DNA from: Salisapilia sapeloensis
Lineage: Eukaryota > Oomycota > Peronosporomycetes > Peronosporales > Salisapiliaceae
Direction: 5' to 3'
Assembly (NCBI GenBank): GCA_023334545.1
Contig: JAADVB010000212.1
Coordinates: forward strand, 1-32,904
Length of the DNA stretch: 32,904 nucleotides
The position numbers were made by a program, and so were the translations under genes. Under the pieces are notes generated by a model. It saw only the letters and a program-made list of their open reading frames with translations, ran no database searches and was not told where the DNA came from. Shown here one piece after another: positions 20,870 to 30,841 of this stretch (position 1 is the stretch's first letter; each line of letters begins with the position of its first letter).

Positions 20870-23800
20870 CTACCTCTCACTCGATTCTCCCGACGGTTCT
20901 TCCACTGCAATCAGTGCCACCGCACTGTCATGTAGTCTCTGCAACAAGTCACGCGCTTCTTGCTTGGACATGGCACCTTGGACACCATACAAGTCGTCCG
21001 CCACGACATCGGCGATCTGTAACGACTTTTCCAACCACGGTCGAGCTAGTTCCACTTGAGGTTCTTCCGGATAGTACTTGAGACGCAACACCAACTTGGC
21101 AGACTCAAACTGGACACGGTGGAGGTTGAACACGAGCATTGGGAGGCACTTGCTCCGGACGGCATCCGCGTCCACGACGTGCTGTGGGCTGCATGCCAGT
21201 AGCCATCCACGCTCAAAGTGAAGCGCTTCTGTGATGGCGCCAGACGCACGTGCTTCTAAATGCGTAAGCTCTTCGACCATCTCCTTTTCTTCACTGTAAA
21301 CGCTCGGTCTCGCTCCATTGCTCGAAACAAAGTTTCTCCATGCATCGTACCGAGTACAGGCACGTAAGAACGCTTGCCAGCAGAGGAACTCGCGCAGAAC
21401 AAGTTCAATGTCGTCTTCCTCAAGCGACTGCTCGGACCGATGCGCCTCCACGACGCTGATCGAATCCTCTGGTATGCTTGTCTGGAAAAGCTCCTTGACA
21501 GCGTCCATCTTGCCCTGAACAGCAAACTGTCGTGACAAAGTCGAGACTGCTCGCAATGCTTCTGCGCGATGGGCTTCGTAAAAGCACAAGTACTCGATGC
21601 AGCGGATGCGACGACGGTCCTCATCACTAGTCGTGTGCGAGTGGGTGGTAATCGACTCCTCCGGCAGCCGGCATGCATCTGCCACGACAGCACGAAGCAC
21701 AGCGGACAAGAGATCCATGTCCGCATACTCGAGCAGTCTCTTGAGACACAGCTCTCGCTCGAGCACATCATCGACGAGAGCAAGCATTTGCTTGTACACA
21801 GCCACACTTCCATCGCGCGGAAGTTGGGAGGCGTAGATCGGAACGAGGGTCAACTGTCCATGTCGTACCAAGTGCCGAATGTACAGCTTCAGTAACATCT
21901 CTCCTCGTTGAGCTTCAAACTCACCACCAGTAAAGTCGACGATCAGCACCAGATGTGCTGCAAGACGTAGCAAAGATGGAGGTGCATTATCACACTTGTT
22001 CTGTGCATCCAACTCCAAGTCCCAGTGGTAAAAGTTGTCAGCCGGCAGCAACGTTGATGCCAATTCACCAACGACTGCATCCATCTGTGAAGTAGCGAGC
22101 TTTGCCTGGACACAACGCAGAGGTTCTTGCCCTTCATTACGAACGACTTGGCTGGAACTGTGCTTGAGTTCGTCGAACAGCGCATCCAAGTCCTTTTCAT
22201 ATCGACTCAGGTGGGACGTTTTGTCTAGAAGATTGCTGCATACACGCATGTACGACGCGTTGTTACCTACAACGTACTTGGATCGCTGTGCCTTCATCTG
22301 CAATAAACTACACAACGCCTGATCTTGCAGTCTTTCTCCAAGTGCCGTCACCATCGCCCAGCAATGGTGCTCCCAACTCTCACACAAAGGAGACGACGTG
22401 ATACCATGCGCATTTCCGCTTAACGCCGCATAGACTAGCTTCTCGAACTCAAGTCCTTGCTTCGTACTGCGCTTCGTGACGCTCGCTTCCTGCGCTTCAG
22501 ACAGCTTCCAACATGCTTGCTTCCACAAGGCTCTCGTCGGGTTTCCCCATCGACTGATACCATCCGAGCTCTCAGCAGCTCCGACAGGATTACCTCCCGA
22601 CAAGCTTGCCGCTCGCCATGACTGTCCAGCACGTGCGCACAAGTCGACTGCTTCGGACGTCTGGCCTGATCGAACTAAAAGCCACACGCTCTTCAACAGT
22701 TCCATCTCGTCCTCCGCATCGTCAGCCGCGAGATGCTCGTCACCTTGTCGGAAAACAGCGTCCGGGTCCATGTCCACCTCGGCTGGACTACCAGACTCGC
22801 GCACGCCATGCAGCCAACGTAGTGTACGTGCATGATCAGCGCGTTGGCGGCTTCCCATGGTCATTGCCTGCTCCACCGCTGTGGTTTCCAGCCAGTTTTT
22901 CAATGCAGAAAGCGTGGCAAACTGCTGATTGTGGGAAGACAGCCAGCTGACGGCGTCGTCGTCCACCATGTCAGTGTGCAAGGAAGAGCTGACGTCCGAT
23001 GCGACTGCGAGTGCTTGTTCATTGGTGTCAGACGGGAAGTTCGTTTGCACTTGACGAAGTTCGTACAAGAGTCGCCACGTGTTTCGTTCATCTCGAAGCT
23101 GCTTGGCTTCACTTTGCATTCGTTGCGTGAACATGTTTGAACGAGCCTGTGCATTGAGTTCACTGTCAATCTTCTCGAGACGAGATTGAAGGGTGTCGAT
23201 GTAGCCACCGAGTAACTGATCGGCATAAGCTTCCGTGTCACGCACATTCGGAAGATGTTCGTAGAAGTCGGAAAGCATATCGGCAAATTGCGCTTCCTCC
23301 GGGCGTACATGACGCGTCACGGCTTCGGACGTGGCTATTTCGCGATGGTCATTCCATTGCGTTAGACTGTTTGAAGTTTCCTGATCCTGTTCCATGCTTT
23401 CCGGCGTAGCGTACGTGGCTGAGATCGATGCTACGGACATCTGGGAGCTGGAGGCCCATGGTGGACGACGCCTACCAGCTAGAGTCGAACCAAAGGAGGA
23501 GTTCACCCACGACTGGGATTGAGATGGAGCGGCGGACTGGACAATGTACAGCGTGCCATCAAAACCCATGCCACAATCGACCGCCAGCCAGTCGTCTTCC
23601 ATGCGCTGACCGTCGATCATGACTTGCGCCTGTTGCGGTCGGAAGCCGAGGTCTCTCCATGGTTCTCTCTTCCGGCAAAAAGCGAATTTTAAGTCACCAA
23701 TTGTCGTGAATCGAGGATCGATATCGACGTATTCCACCGATTGATCTGGAAAAACACCTTTTACATGCAATCGACCGTTCTGTACTGACAGATCGACGGC

Positions 23801-24058
23801 AGACGTATCCTTTGCGTCTGGTTCCGGTTCACCTGAAGCTTCCTGGTGTGCGTGAGAAAGCAGATCGTATGATAGTGGTTGAGAGTGCGAGTGAGGAGCT
23901 AGCGTGGACGCCGTTTGCTCATTGGCCGAAGCATCCATGGCTTCGTCTAGTGAAGAGAGTATGCCGAGAGAACGATCAGCATCATCTAGCAGTCGTTGAA
24001 AGTTCCCTCGCTCGGACGTCGACAGCGGATCCCGACGTAGCTGCGTGTGGCCGGTCAT
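20870..24058 (-). CDS. NUP107: Nup107/Nup84-type nucleoporin with an N-terminal ubiquitin-like domain (1062 residues)
   Basis: A helical scaffold protein of the Y-shaped (Nup107-160) complex of the nuclear pore. Family features seen: EWRLL-like segment NTWRLLYELRQVQ, the helical pair SVWLLVRSGQTSEAVDLC followed by RAASLSGGNP, the motif NPTRALWKQACWKL near residue 505, then HCWAMVTALGERLQDQAL, and a long leucine-rich all-helical C-terminal half. Length is near the usual 900-1000. Unusual for the family, residues about 88-174 look like a ubiquitin fold: LHVKG, FTTIGDLKFAF, PQQAQVMIDGQRMEDD, GTLYIVQ. The first 87 residues are polar and low-complexity. Start ATG 24058 (MTGHTQLRRD) is the first ATG in the open frame. 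The gene ends 52 bp from the convergent metallopeptidase stop. Confidence 0.8.
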   Translation of the reverse strand: MTGHTQLRRDPLSTSERGNFQRLLDDADRSLGILSSLDEAMDASANEQTASTLAPHSHSQPLSYDLLSHAHQEASGEPEPDAKDTSAVDLSVQNGRLHVKGVFPDQSVEYVDIDPRFTTIGDLKFAFCRKREPWRDLGFRPQQAQVMIDGQRMEDDWLAVDCGMGFDGTLYIVQSAAPSQSQSWVNSSFGSTLAGRRRPPWASSSQMSVASISATYATPESMEQDQETSNSLTQWNDHREIATSEAVTRHVRPEEAQFADMLSDFYEHLPNVRDTEAYADQLLGGYIDTLQSRLEKIDSELNAQARSNMFTQRMQSEAKQLRDERNTWRLLYELRQVQTNFPSDTNEQALAVASDVSSSLHTDMVDDDAVSWLSSHNQQFATLSALKNWLETTAVEQAMTMGSRQRADHARTLRWLHGVRESGSPAEVDMDPDAVFRQGDEHLAADDAEDEMELLKSVWLLVRSGQTSEAVDLCARAGQSWRAASLSGGNPVGAAESSDGISRWGNPTRALWKQACWKLSEAQEASVTKRSTKQGLEFEKLVYAALSGNAHGITSSPLCESWEHHCWAMVTALGERLQDQALCSLLQMKAQRSKYVVGNNASYMRVCSNLLDKTSHLSRYEKDLDALFDELKHSSSQVVRNEGQEPLRCVQAKLATSQMDAVVGELASTLLPADNFYHWDLELDAQNKCDNAPPSLLRLAAHLVLIVDFTGGEFEAQRGEMLLKLYIRHLVRHGQLTLVPIYASQLPRDGSVAVYKQMLALVDDVLERELCLKRLLEYADMDLLSAVLRAVVADACRLPEESITTHSHTTSDEDRRRIRCIEYLCFYEAHRAEALRAVSTLSRQFAVQGKMDAVKELFQTSIPEDSISVVEAHRSEQSLEEDDIELVLREFLCWQAFLRACTRYDAWRNFVSSNGARPSVYSEEKEMVEELTHLEARASGAITEALHFERGWLLACSPQHVVDADAVRSKCLPMLVFNLHRVQFESAKLVLRLKYYPEEPQVELARPWLEKSLQIADVVADDLYGVQGAMSKQEARDLLQRLHDSAVALIAVEEPSGESSER

Positions 24059-24627
24059 CTTCACGCCTTTTTACGTGGTGCTTATTATTGGAGGTGGTTT
24101 GTATTCAATCAAATGCGATTTTCATCCAAAGGTTGCGCGAAAGTAACAAATGGATTCTGACGAAACGTAGGATGTCAAGTTCGAGACAGGGCGATGGTTG
24201 AGGGTCTCTTTCCCGTTCTTTCCAGTGAGACGACGTATGGCGTGCGGATCTTCGTTTCCGGCAGAGGCGGCAATGTACCTTTGGGACACGGCTACTGTTT
24301 CGCGCGTCATTTCTCGTCACTTGATATAGGCGGCCTCGGACTTGGTAACGTGGTCGAGTTACTACGAGTACAAATACCTTTCATAATCTTTCTCACCCTC
24401 TTGCAAAGCACACATGGCTTCTATTTCGATAGCTCAACCTTCTATTAAATCTTAAGAGAATCAAGCAGCATAGAGTTTGCAAGTGAAAAATCATTCGTGT
24501 GACCTCGATCGTATCATCGTATCCCTTCTGTCGCAGATTTGGTGTATCAACCGCCATTTCGAAAATCATAGTCGAGGAGCTGGTCGGACGTCAGCAGAAC
24601 GCGATACGCTCGTCCCCGCCATCCGAC
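24059..24627. other. Divergent intergenic region between Nup107 and the PH-phosphatase gene
   Basis: No gene supported. It should hold both promoters. A TCATTTC initiator-like sequence near 24308-24314 on the plus strand could serve the PH-phosphatase gene. A GTAACG donor-like site at 24345 and a pyrimidine-rich acceptor-like CCCTTCTGTCGCAG ending near 24538 suggest a possible intron in the 5' leader, which I cannot confirm. Confidence 0.35.
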
Positions 24628-26124
24628 ATGTTCCCAGATTCCAACATGCCTACTAGGCGACGGTCGCTTCCTTCCCCGCGAGCTGCCAAGCAACTCGCAA
24701 ACGAACTCTCGTCCTCGTCATCCAGTCTAGATGACGTAGAAGAAATTGAGGCAGAGGATCATGTCCATGATAACGACAAAGATGATGTTGGAGACGACGA
24801 GGACCAGGTCACTGCTGGTAAAATGGTTCGCTTTCAAGACATGGACGGCATGGACTTGGCTGAGTGCCTCTCGCAGAGCACACTGTACTATCCAACGCCA
24901 CCTGCAGCCAAGCAAGTGATACCGAACAAATCATTGCGACGCTTTGCGATCGATGAAGTGGAATTGTACTTCTCGGAAGACACGCCCGATCGACCTGTTG
25001 CACCCACGGACTACGCTGTCACGAAAATCCAAGGTCGAGACGGATATCTAGCCGCCGGTACAGTCCAAGTCAAGCGTCGTCGCATGGGTATTTCGGTCTG
25101 GAAAAGCTACTGGGCTGAATTGTTCCATGGTTTGCTCATCTTGCGACGACATCGCGAGACTGACTTGCCTCCTGAGCGAAAGCGCACGCTTATCCCTGTT
25201 GCTGGAGGCTGTCACATTGAGTTTTTGGATGTCGAAAACGCAGTCATCCAGCTCGAATATACCTACCAAGGGCACGGTGCGAAACGCGTTCTACGATTTT
25301 CAACCAAAGAAGACATGTTCACCTGGTGGTACATGCTCCATCTGTCATCCGTCTCGCACGTCGACAACAAGCTGCTGCACAAATCAGTCGGACGACCTAG
25401 TGCATCACCACGTCAGCTGCGTGAAGAAGCCAGACAGCTCGGTAGTGTCCTCTTTCCACCAGAGCTTCGTCCACCTCGTCAACGCCAATTAATCAAGATG
25501 AGTGGCAAGCCTGCTGTCTCGCATCTGATACTTGTGCGTCATGGTGAGACGGAAAATATCAACTTCCGCGTGTCCGACCGTGACAAGAAACTGACCACCA
25601 AGGGCCGACGTCAAGCTGAGTTGACTGCTCAGGCGTTGGCGGAGCAACTGCAAAAAGCAGAGGCGACGGAAGCGAATGTGTCTCTCGTCTACAGCGGACT
25701 GCGTCGCACCGTCGAGACCGCTGCTGTCCTCGTAAACGAAATGCCGTGGATCAGTCGAAAGCACGAATGCTGTCTGTTGGAAGATGGTGCCCCAAAGGAG
25801 GTAGACTCTTTCCATCGACCCGAATACCGCAGCGCTATGCACAAAATCGCGAATGAAGTCTTGTGCCGGTGGGACGACGCAGATGAGCTCAAGCCCGGAA
25901 GTGGCCAGCAACTGGAAAACTATAAGATTGTCGTGTGCCACACGAGCTTCATCCAGTACTGCATGGCGCAGTGTTTGAAAGTGACGAAAGACGTAATTCA
26001 ACTGGGCGCTCCTATCAGTCATTGCAGCATCACGCAGATCGATGTGAGTAAGGAAGACGCGATGGAGATGGTGTGCATGAATCGAGTGGCTCACTTGCCA
26101 CTCACGTACCGCACGAACGAGTGA
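24628..26124 (+). CDS. PH domain fused to a PGAM5-like histidine phosphatase (498 residues)
   Basis: From ATG 24628 the first 120 residues are polar and acidic (serine run, then EEIEAEDHVHDND). Residues about 133-240 look like a pleckstrin-homology domain: GYLAAGTVQVKRRRMG, WKSYWAELFHGLLIL, and the closing helix with invariant tryptophan, FTWWYMLHL. Residues about 297-498 are a histidine phosphatase: LVRHGETEN (R304, H305), a downstream arginine in YSGLRRTVETA, LEDGAPKEVD (like the PGAM5 segment EGAPIEPD) and the second histidine in VVCHTSFIQY (H438). The family forms a phosphohistidine intermediate; the PGAM5 branch acts as a protein phosphatase. The mitochondrial membrane anchor of animal PGAM5 is absent, and the PH domain suggests phosphoinositide membrane targeting instead. 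The frame stays open upstream to 24499 without another ATG, and an upstream spliced exon is possible. AATAAA follows at 26155. Confidence 0.85.
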   Translation: MFPDSNMPTRRRSLPSPRAAKQLANELSSSSSSLDDVEEIEAEDHVHDNDKDDVGDDEDQVTAGKMVRFQDMDGMDLAECLSQSTLYYPTPPAAKQVIPNKSLRRFAIDEVELYFSEDTPDRPVAPTDYAVTKIQGRDGYLAAGTVQVKRRRMGISVWKSYWAELFHGLLILRRHRETDLPPERKRTLIPVAGGCHIEFLDVENAVIQLEYTYQGHGAKRVLRFSTKEDMFTWWYMLHLSSVSHVDNKLLHKSVGRPSASPRQLREEARQLGSVLFPPELRPPRQRQLIKMSGKPAVSHLILVRHGETENINFRVSDRDKKLTTKGRRQAELTAQALAEQLQKAEATEANVSLVYSGLRRTVETAAVLVNEMPWISRKHECCLLEDGAPKEVDSFHRPEYRSAMHKIANEVLCRWDDADELKPGSGQQLENYKIVVCHTSFIQYCMAQCLKVTKDVIQLGAPISHCSITQIDVSKEDAMEMVCMNRVAHLPLTYRTNE

Positions 26125-26154
26125 AGACTTGGATGTATTTACATGAACAAAATG

Positions 26155-26160
26155 AATAAA
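26155..26160 (+). terminator. Polyadenylation signal AATAAA after the PH-phosphatase gene
   Basis: AATAAA lies 31 nt past the TGA at 26122-26124, within the 143 bp that separate this gene from the convergent protease gene. Confidence 0.45.
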
Positions 26161-26267
26161 AGGATGTGCATGAGGGAGCTCTCATTCGACACACGAGTGG
26201 CGCGAAGCTGTGGTTATGATCAAATTCGTGTTTCAAATTAAAATCGGCTGATAGATGTTAGCAGCTA

Positions 26268-28796
26268 TCATGTACAAATCTCATCACCTTGCTTGTCCAT
26301 GCACATGTCGCCAATGAAGGAGTTGGGAGAAGTGACTTCGATGTCCACCTTGGAATTGAACTCAACTGTATAATGGCCAGCATTAGCTTTAGTTCGGCAT
26401 TCGTATGGCGAAAGTTCGCTTGGTCGGTCTCGGTTCACTCCATCTAAAGCATCTTGTTCACTCAGCGGATACCTTCCAACAGCAAGCACATACCTTCCTG
26501 GCTCCAAGTTGTGCGAAAAGTATGGGTCTTTGGAAGTGACGGACGTACGACCTCGTTCGTAGAATAGCACATCGTCGTCTTCCTTTTCAACCAAATCTTC
26601 TTTTGTTGGCTTGCCATCGTCGGAAGGAAGTCGGAAGATGTAACCGACAGCATCAATGTACGACGGATTGCAAAACCCATTCACATTGATGTATCTGCCG
26701 TCAGAGTCTCGATGGATAGAGGACTTGACTTCAATCATCACTTCGCTCTGCTTTTGCACCGTGAAGTGGATATGGTCCACACTAGTAGAATATGCTGCAC
26801 GAGTGATGGTACCTGCCGTCGACATGCCGGTATGAGAGTCGTCTTCCAGGTGATAACGACACTTACTGTATGGCCGGCCCTTGTTACCGGAGCGACATTG
26901 GTTACCAATGTACGTATCCTCCAGAGCTTTCGAGGACTCTAGTCCATCGGATCTGATAGTCAAATGATAGTTTCCAAAAGCAGCATCTCTTTTACCACAG
27001 ACGCGAGGACTTTCACTGCCTGTCGTGTGCCCCTGCTCTGCTTCTGCTCGTGTCATGGGTGATGTACCGATTGCAACACGATACCGGCCCTGAGTAAGTG
27101 ACTTAGATATGTAGGAGTCACGATCAGATATCGAGCCGTCTTCGCGTCCGGAGCCTGATGGAGCATCGTCGTTAAGCAAAATCATGTCTCCAAGAGTGTC
27201 ATCATCCTTGACGCAGAAAAGTGCAATGCTTGAATCGATATAAGCAGCACTGCAATCTCCATTGACATCAAGATACTCTGTTTTCATATCGATCACTAGC
27301 TCTTCATACGACAAGATGTCCAACACGACATCAGCGTCCTCGTTCAATGTGAAGTCTACATAGTCGACTGTTGTCTTTGCATAGCTGAAGAATAAGGTGC
27401 CATCATGCGTATTAGTCTTTGACACAGGATAGTCCGATGGAGGCGGTGATGGGGAAGGTGAGGGGGAAGGTGAGGGGGAAGGTGAGGGGGAAGGTGAGGG
27501 AGTGGAAGATGGAGGAGTTGTAGACGCTGGAGGTGCTGTGGTGGAAGTAGCAACAGCATCTGCTGGCAAGATGTTCCTTGCTATCATGTCTTCTACGATG
27601 AACTTACTGTTTACTCCGATATTGTTTCCTCTCGAGGAAGAAGACGAACATCCTCCACAATGATGAAGTGCCACTACGACGTTATCATCGAAGTGAATAA
27701 CAGGAGATCCAGATGATCCTCCCTTCGTGTCCAGCGAGTATCCAACTTGGTTGTCGCCACAATTACTATCGCGGTCAATGGTTTCGACGGTGCCATCATC
27801 ATCGCCAGCTTTCACGGCAATGCGTTTACCATAGCCAGATGGATGCTGTGGAATGTATATCCGCTCGCCAACTGCTGCTCCTTCCCCGCTCATTTGAAGA
27901 TAACCATACTTGCTAGAAATGTCATCGCCAGCTATTTTGATTAGTGCATAGTCAAGCTCACTGTCTGCATACACGAGTCTCCCTTCCCTTGCCGCTATCT
28001 CACCTCCACACCCATGCTGGCGCGTGCAGTCCGTCTCGCATGTTGCGCCTTGGGCACGAAATTCATATCGCGTGTTTGCAGCATGCGCCGTGGTGCTAAT
28101 GCAATGGTGGTTGGTAACTAAATAGTTGTCCGAGCCGAGCAACCACCCGGTACAAAAGTAGCTACCGGCTTGCTTGTGAATAAGTAGGCGAGCCACAGCT
28201 TCTGCTCCGCGCTTGATGGTACCAAATTCATCATAAGCACACTGCGCTTCCACCGTATCATCAGTACCACAAATGGACTCAAATTCATCTTGAGAGAAAC
28301 GGAAATCGGGTATTGCTCGGTAGTGGTAGTTGTCAATGTGAAAGCCGACACAAGATTCCTCTTCTGTAGCTGACACTTCGCCACCTAACGTGACAAGTTC
28401 AATTGTTATTGAGGTGTAGTAAAGTGTTCTCGAAAAGAAGCCGCCCTCAGGCGCACTTCTTGTATACGTGACAACATCGACATCATCTCTTCCTTTTTCT
28501 GTCGGAAAGATGCGAACCTCATCGCCGTCTGGAAGGTTGAACTGGTCAAAGTGAACAGCAATAAAATCAGCATCGTCGTTTTCAATGACAAAAGTTTGGA
28601 CTGAAGCGGTAGTAGCGTAGAGAATATCGGAGCTACAACCCACACCAATATCCATGAGTTCAACGCCGGTTCGGTCATCTTCTGCTGACGTGCTCGAACT
28701 GTTTTGAGCACTTGCAGTGAATCGAAATGACGTCCACAAAGCAGGTGTCGAGAGGGTGAGAAGTAGGAGTAACTTGGCAGTTAGAGGCATCCACAT
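26268..28796 (-). CDS. Secreted trypsin/V8-like serine protease with Pro-Ser linker and two C-terminal beta domains (842 residues)
   Basis: Intronless. Starts with a signal peptide (hydrophobic core LLLLLTLS, likely cleavage near residue 31). Residues about 45-155 are a beta-rich domain of unknown role. The protease follows: VTNHHC (H231), ELDYALIK (D282) and GGSSGSP (S362) give a complete His-Asp-Ser triad, and the GSSGSP form with TNHHC resembles the V8/glutamyl-endopeptidase branch and bacterial lysyl endopeptidases. A Thr/Pro then Pro-Ser repeat linker spans about 430-452. Two related beta-sandwich units (about 459-612 and 645-815) share YLDVNG/YINVNG, a CSAAYID/CNPSYID segment and LTQGRYRVAIG/LEPGRYVLAVG, so they are an internal duplication, similar to pre-peptidase C-terminal (PPC-like) or DVUA0089-type domains used for surface or sugar binding. 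Probably extracellular protein digestion or host interaction; the target is unknown. An initiator-like promoter lies 32-50 nt upstream of the ATG. Confidence 0.88.
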   Translation of the reverse strand: MWMPLTAKLLLLLTLSTPALWTSFRFTASAQNSSSTSAEDDRTGVELMDIGVGCSSDILYATTASVQTFVIENDDADFIAVHFDQFNLPDGDEVRIFPTEKGRDDVDVVTYTRSAPEGGFFSRTLYYTSITIELVTLGGEVSATEEESCVGFHIDNYHYRAIPDFRFSQDEFESICGTDDTVEAQCAYDEFGTIKRGAEAVARLLIHKQAGSYFCTGWLLGSDNYLVTNHHCISTTAHAANTRYEFRAQGATCETDCTRQHGCGGEIAAREGRLVYADSELDYALIKIAGDDISSKYGYLQMSGEGAAVGERIYIPQHPSGYGKRIAVKAGDDDGTVETIDRDSNCGDNQVGYSLDTKGGSSGSPVIHFDDNVVVALHHCGGCSSSSSRGNNIGVNSKFIVEDMIARNILPADAVATSTTAPPASTTPPSSTPSPSPSPSPSPSPSPSPSPPPSDYPVSKTNTHDGTLFFSYAKTTVDYVDFTLNEDADVVLDILSYEELVIDMKTEYLDVNGDCSAAYIDSSIALFCVKDDDTLGDMILLNDDAPSGSGREDGSISDRDSYISKSLTQGRYRVAIGTSPMTRAEAEQGHTTGSESPRVCGKRDAAFGNYHLTIRSDGLESSKALEDTYIGNQCRSGNKGRPYSKCRYHLEDDSHTGMSTAGTITRAAYSTSVDHIHFTVQKQSEVMIEVKSSIHRDSDGRYINVNGFCNPSYIDAVGYIFRLPSDDGKPTKEDLVEKEDDDVLFYERGRTSVTSKDPYFSHNLEPGRYVLAVGRYPLSEQDALDGVNRDRPSELSPYECRTKANAGHYTVEFNSKVDIEVTSPNSFIGDMCMDKQGDEICT
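27445..27504. repeat. 12 bp minisatellite encoding the Pro-Ser linker of the protease
   Basis: Five tandem units of GGTGAGGGGGAA (plus strand): the first (27445) and last (27493) imperfect, the middle three identical. On the coding strand each gives Pro-Ser pairs. Unit length is a multiple of three, so copy number can change without loss of frame. Confidence 0.85.
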
Positions 28797-28827
28797 AGCT
28801 GCCCAAGAAGGTATCTTGTTGAAAGCT

Positions 28828-28846
28828 GGGAAGTTGAGAAATGAAA
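28828..28846 (-). promoter_or_regulatory. Oomycete initiator plus flanking element of the secreted protease gene
   Basis: Minus-strand TTTCATTTCTCAACTTCCC closely follows the consensus YCATTYYNCAWTTT. It ends 32 nt before ATG 28796, giving a very short leader and supporting that start. Confidence 0.6.
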
Positions 28847-30711
28847 TACGTCATTGATCAAGCGCCTTCACCCCATGCTATAACGTCCCTGTTCCGACTA
28901 AATGGCCATTTGAACGGTCGAAAGCTTACAATGGAAGAACAGACCTTTCAGCGATGGCTCTGCAAAGACAAAGAAGTAGACATTCGCACCATCTCGCTTA
29001 TGAGAAGATGCAAAGCAAAGTAGCAGAACGCATATTCTATTTATAGCAAGTCTTGTCCAATGTGAATGGGCAGACGGCAAAGTGTCAGTTTGTGTGTCTT
29101 TTCATCAGGAACGGACTTTTAGATGTACTCACTCGAAGGATGCGATCGTAGCACGTTACAAAGCTTAGCGGTCGTGTTTACTTTTGCTAGATGTACGTAG
29201 GTAACAAGAGGATCCCTCACTGAGCAGCACTACATATGAAAATCGAAAGTTACCATACACCTTGTCACGTGGCGACAAAATACCCAAAAGTCAATTTATG
29301 CAGTTACGAGAACACTGGGCTTGTGCATGATTTTTGCTTTCACGCTTCTCTTTCGATCAATACGCTTGTCACAAATGCGATGGAAATATCAAAACACATT
29401 TGAAACCCAAGTTGAAGCCGACGACAATGATTTTCAATAGAAATCTGGGCTGAGCATCAGTTCATGGTAACTTGAATAGGACACACTGTGACCACTATCT
29501 AGAGATTCCATGGTAGATATTGCTCGTTTGATAGAAGTGTATTGTTTTCCAATGTCTAGACTAAACGAACGCGATAGATTACTGATGTATGGAAGGAGAA
29601 ACTTCGAGCATATACAATAGAAAACCTGGTCAACCAATACAGATCAAATAAGATCGATTTATGACTTTGTTATTGACCTTTGCTGGAACTTGACATTGAA
29701 AAACGATCTATATGCATAAATAGACTGCTTGGGAGTAGAATGAGCGAGCATGACTTGCTTCGGTGCTTCGAAAGCTCATCCACACGTCCACGATCATGAT
29801 ACACTTGAAAGTTGCATGCCCAGAATTGCGATCCTTTTGTGACTTCCTGAAGGCACCACAATCTATATCCTTGTACAAGTGCGTTCCGAAGCTCGTTGAG
29901 GTTACTATTCCGGCATAAAGAAACCAAGATCCAAGCGTACTCCGCATGAGACAACTTTGACGACAAGATTACCATCTGACTAGAAAAAAGAATATCCCTA
30001 CTTCAATCATCGCTTCTGCGACACATAGACCATTTCAATCGATACCACTAGACATGCACATCCACCCCTGACAGAATAAGTACATATGCAAACCAGAGCT
30101 TCATATATTTGTTCAACAGCGAGATAATCAGCTCGAAAATGAAGTAGAAGAGACAGTCAGGGTACAGAGTTTTCAGTTAAAAACCGTAGAAAGCAGTATC
30201 ATTTATAAATGTCTTTGTATAGTTTTAAAGAACACATAGGTTGTTTTACATCTTTCGGTCAAGTCAATATTGTTAAATTGATATGAAAAAGCATAAACAT
30301 TGTATTTTATAGTAAACGACTACTCCATACGACGTACTTCGTCTGTTCCAGACTAATTGTTCACTTCGATTTCTTTGGAGATACCATAAAGTCAATTTGT
30401 GCCAGAGTAGTTTTCCTCACAGACTAGTTCGGTTGAGTGTTTTATTAGTCTGGACAAGATTATCCTTTTCATTCGATTATCAGTCTCCAGCAGACTATTT
30501 CTTCTTTTCATGGCCAGCTCTATGTGGTGGAGGAAGCTGCATAATTCTGCAAGTGACTCTCATATACATGTTGTGCTTTTCGGTCAGTATTTTCTTACCT
30601 TGAAAACTTTTGTCCTGCGCGCATTTTTTCTGATTGGCTATAATTTAATTTTTCTACCAATCGAATTACATAAACATGCGACGGATCACACAATAGGAAA
30701 TAATATACTAA
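28847..30711. other. AT-rich gene-poor stretch beside the transposon
   Basis: About 1.9 kb with many short, mutually overlapping open frames and no recognisable domain. The longest protein-like piece is a minus-strand frame at 29975-29670 (about 100 codons); it has no homologue I recognise, no promoter match and no clear splice partner, so I do not call it a gene. Confidence 0.45.
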
Positions 30712-30729
30712 GGGTCCGTCTGGTAAACC
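30712..30729 (+). repeat. Probable left terminal inverted repeat of the PIF/Harbinger element
   Basis: Starts GGGTCCGTCTGG directly after TAA at 30709-30711. The GG-rich start and target triplet are as expected for this superfamily, but its inverted partner lies outside the window, so the repeat length is unknown. Confidence 0.55.
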
Positions 30730-30841
30730 ATTTTTCGCTGTATTTCTCTGGATCCAGAGAAAAGATACTTTTTATTAATCCAGTGGAATGAAGTTGAGCT
30801 TGCTGTCTGGCATGCCAATCATCTGCTTTTCAGACACTGTT

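Noticed and set aside
29670-29975. Minus-strand open frame of about 100 codons
   Set aside because: No family resemblance, no promoter match, no splice partner, and another frame on the same strand is open over nearly the same interval.
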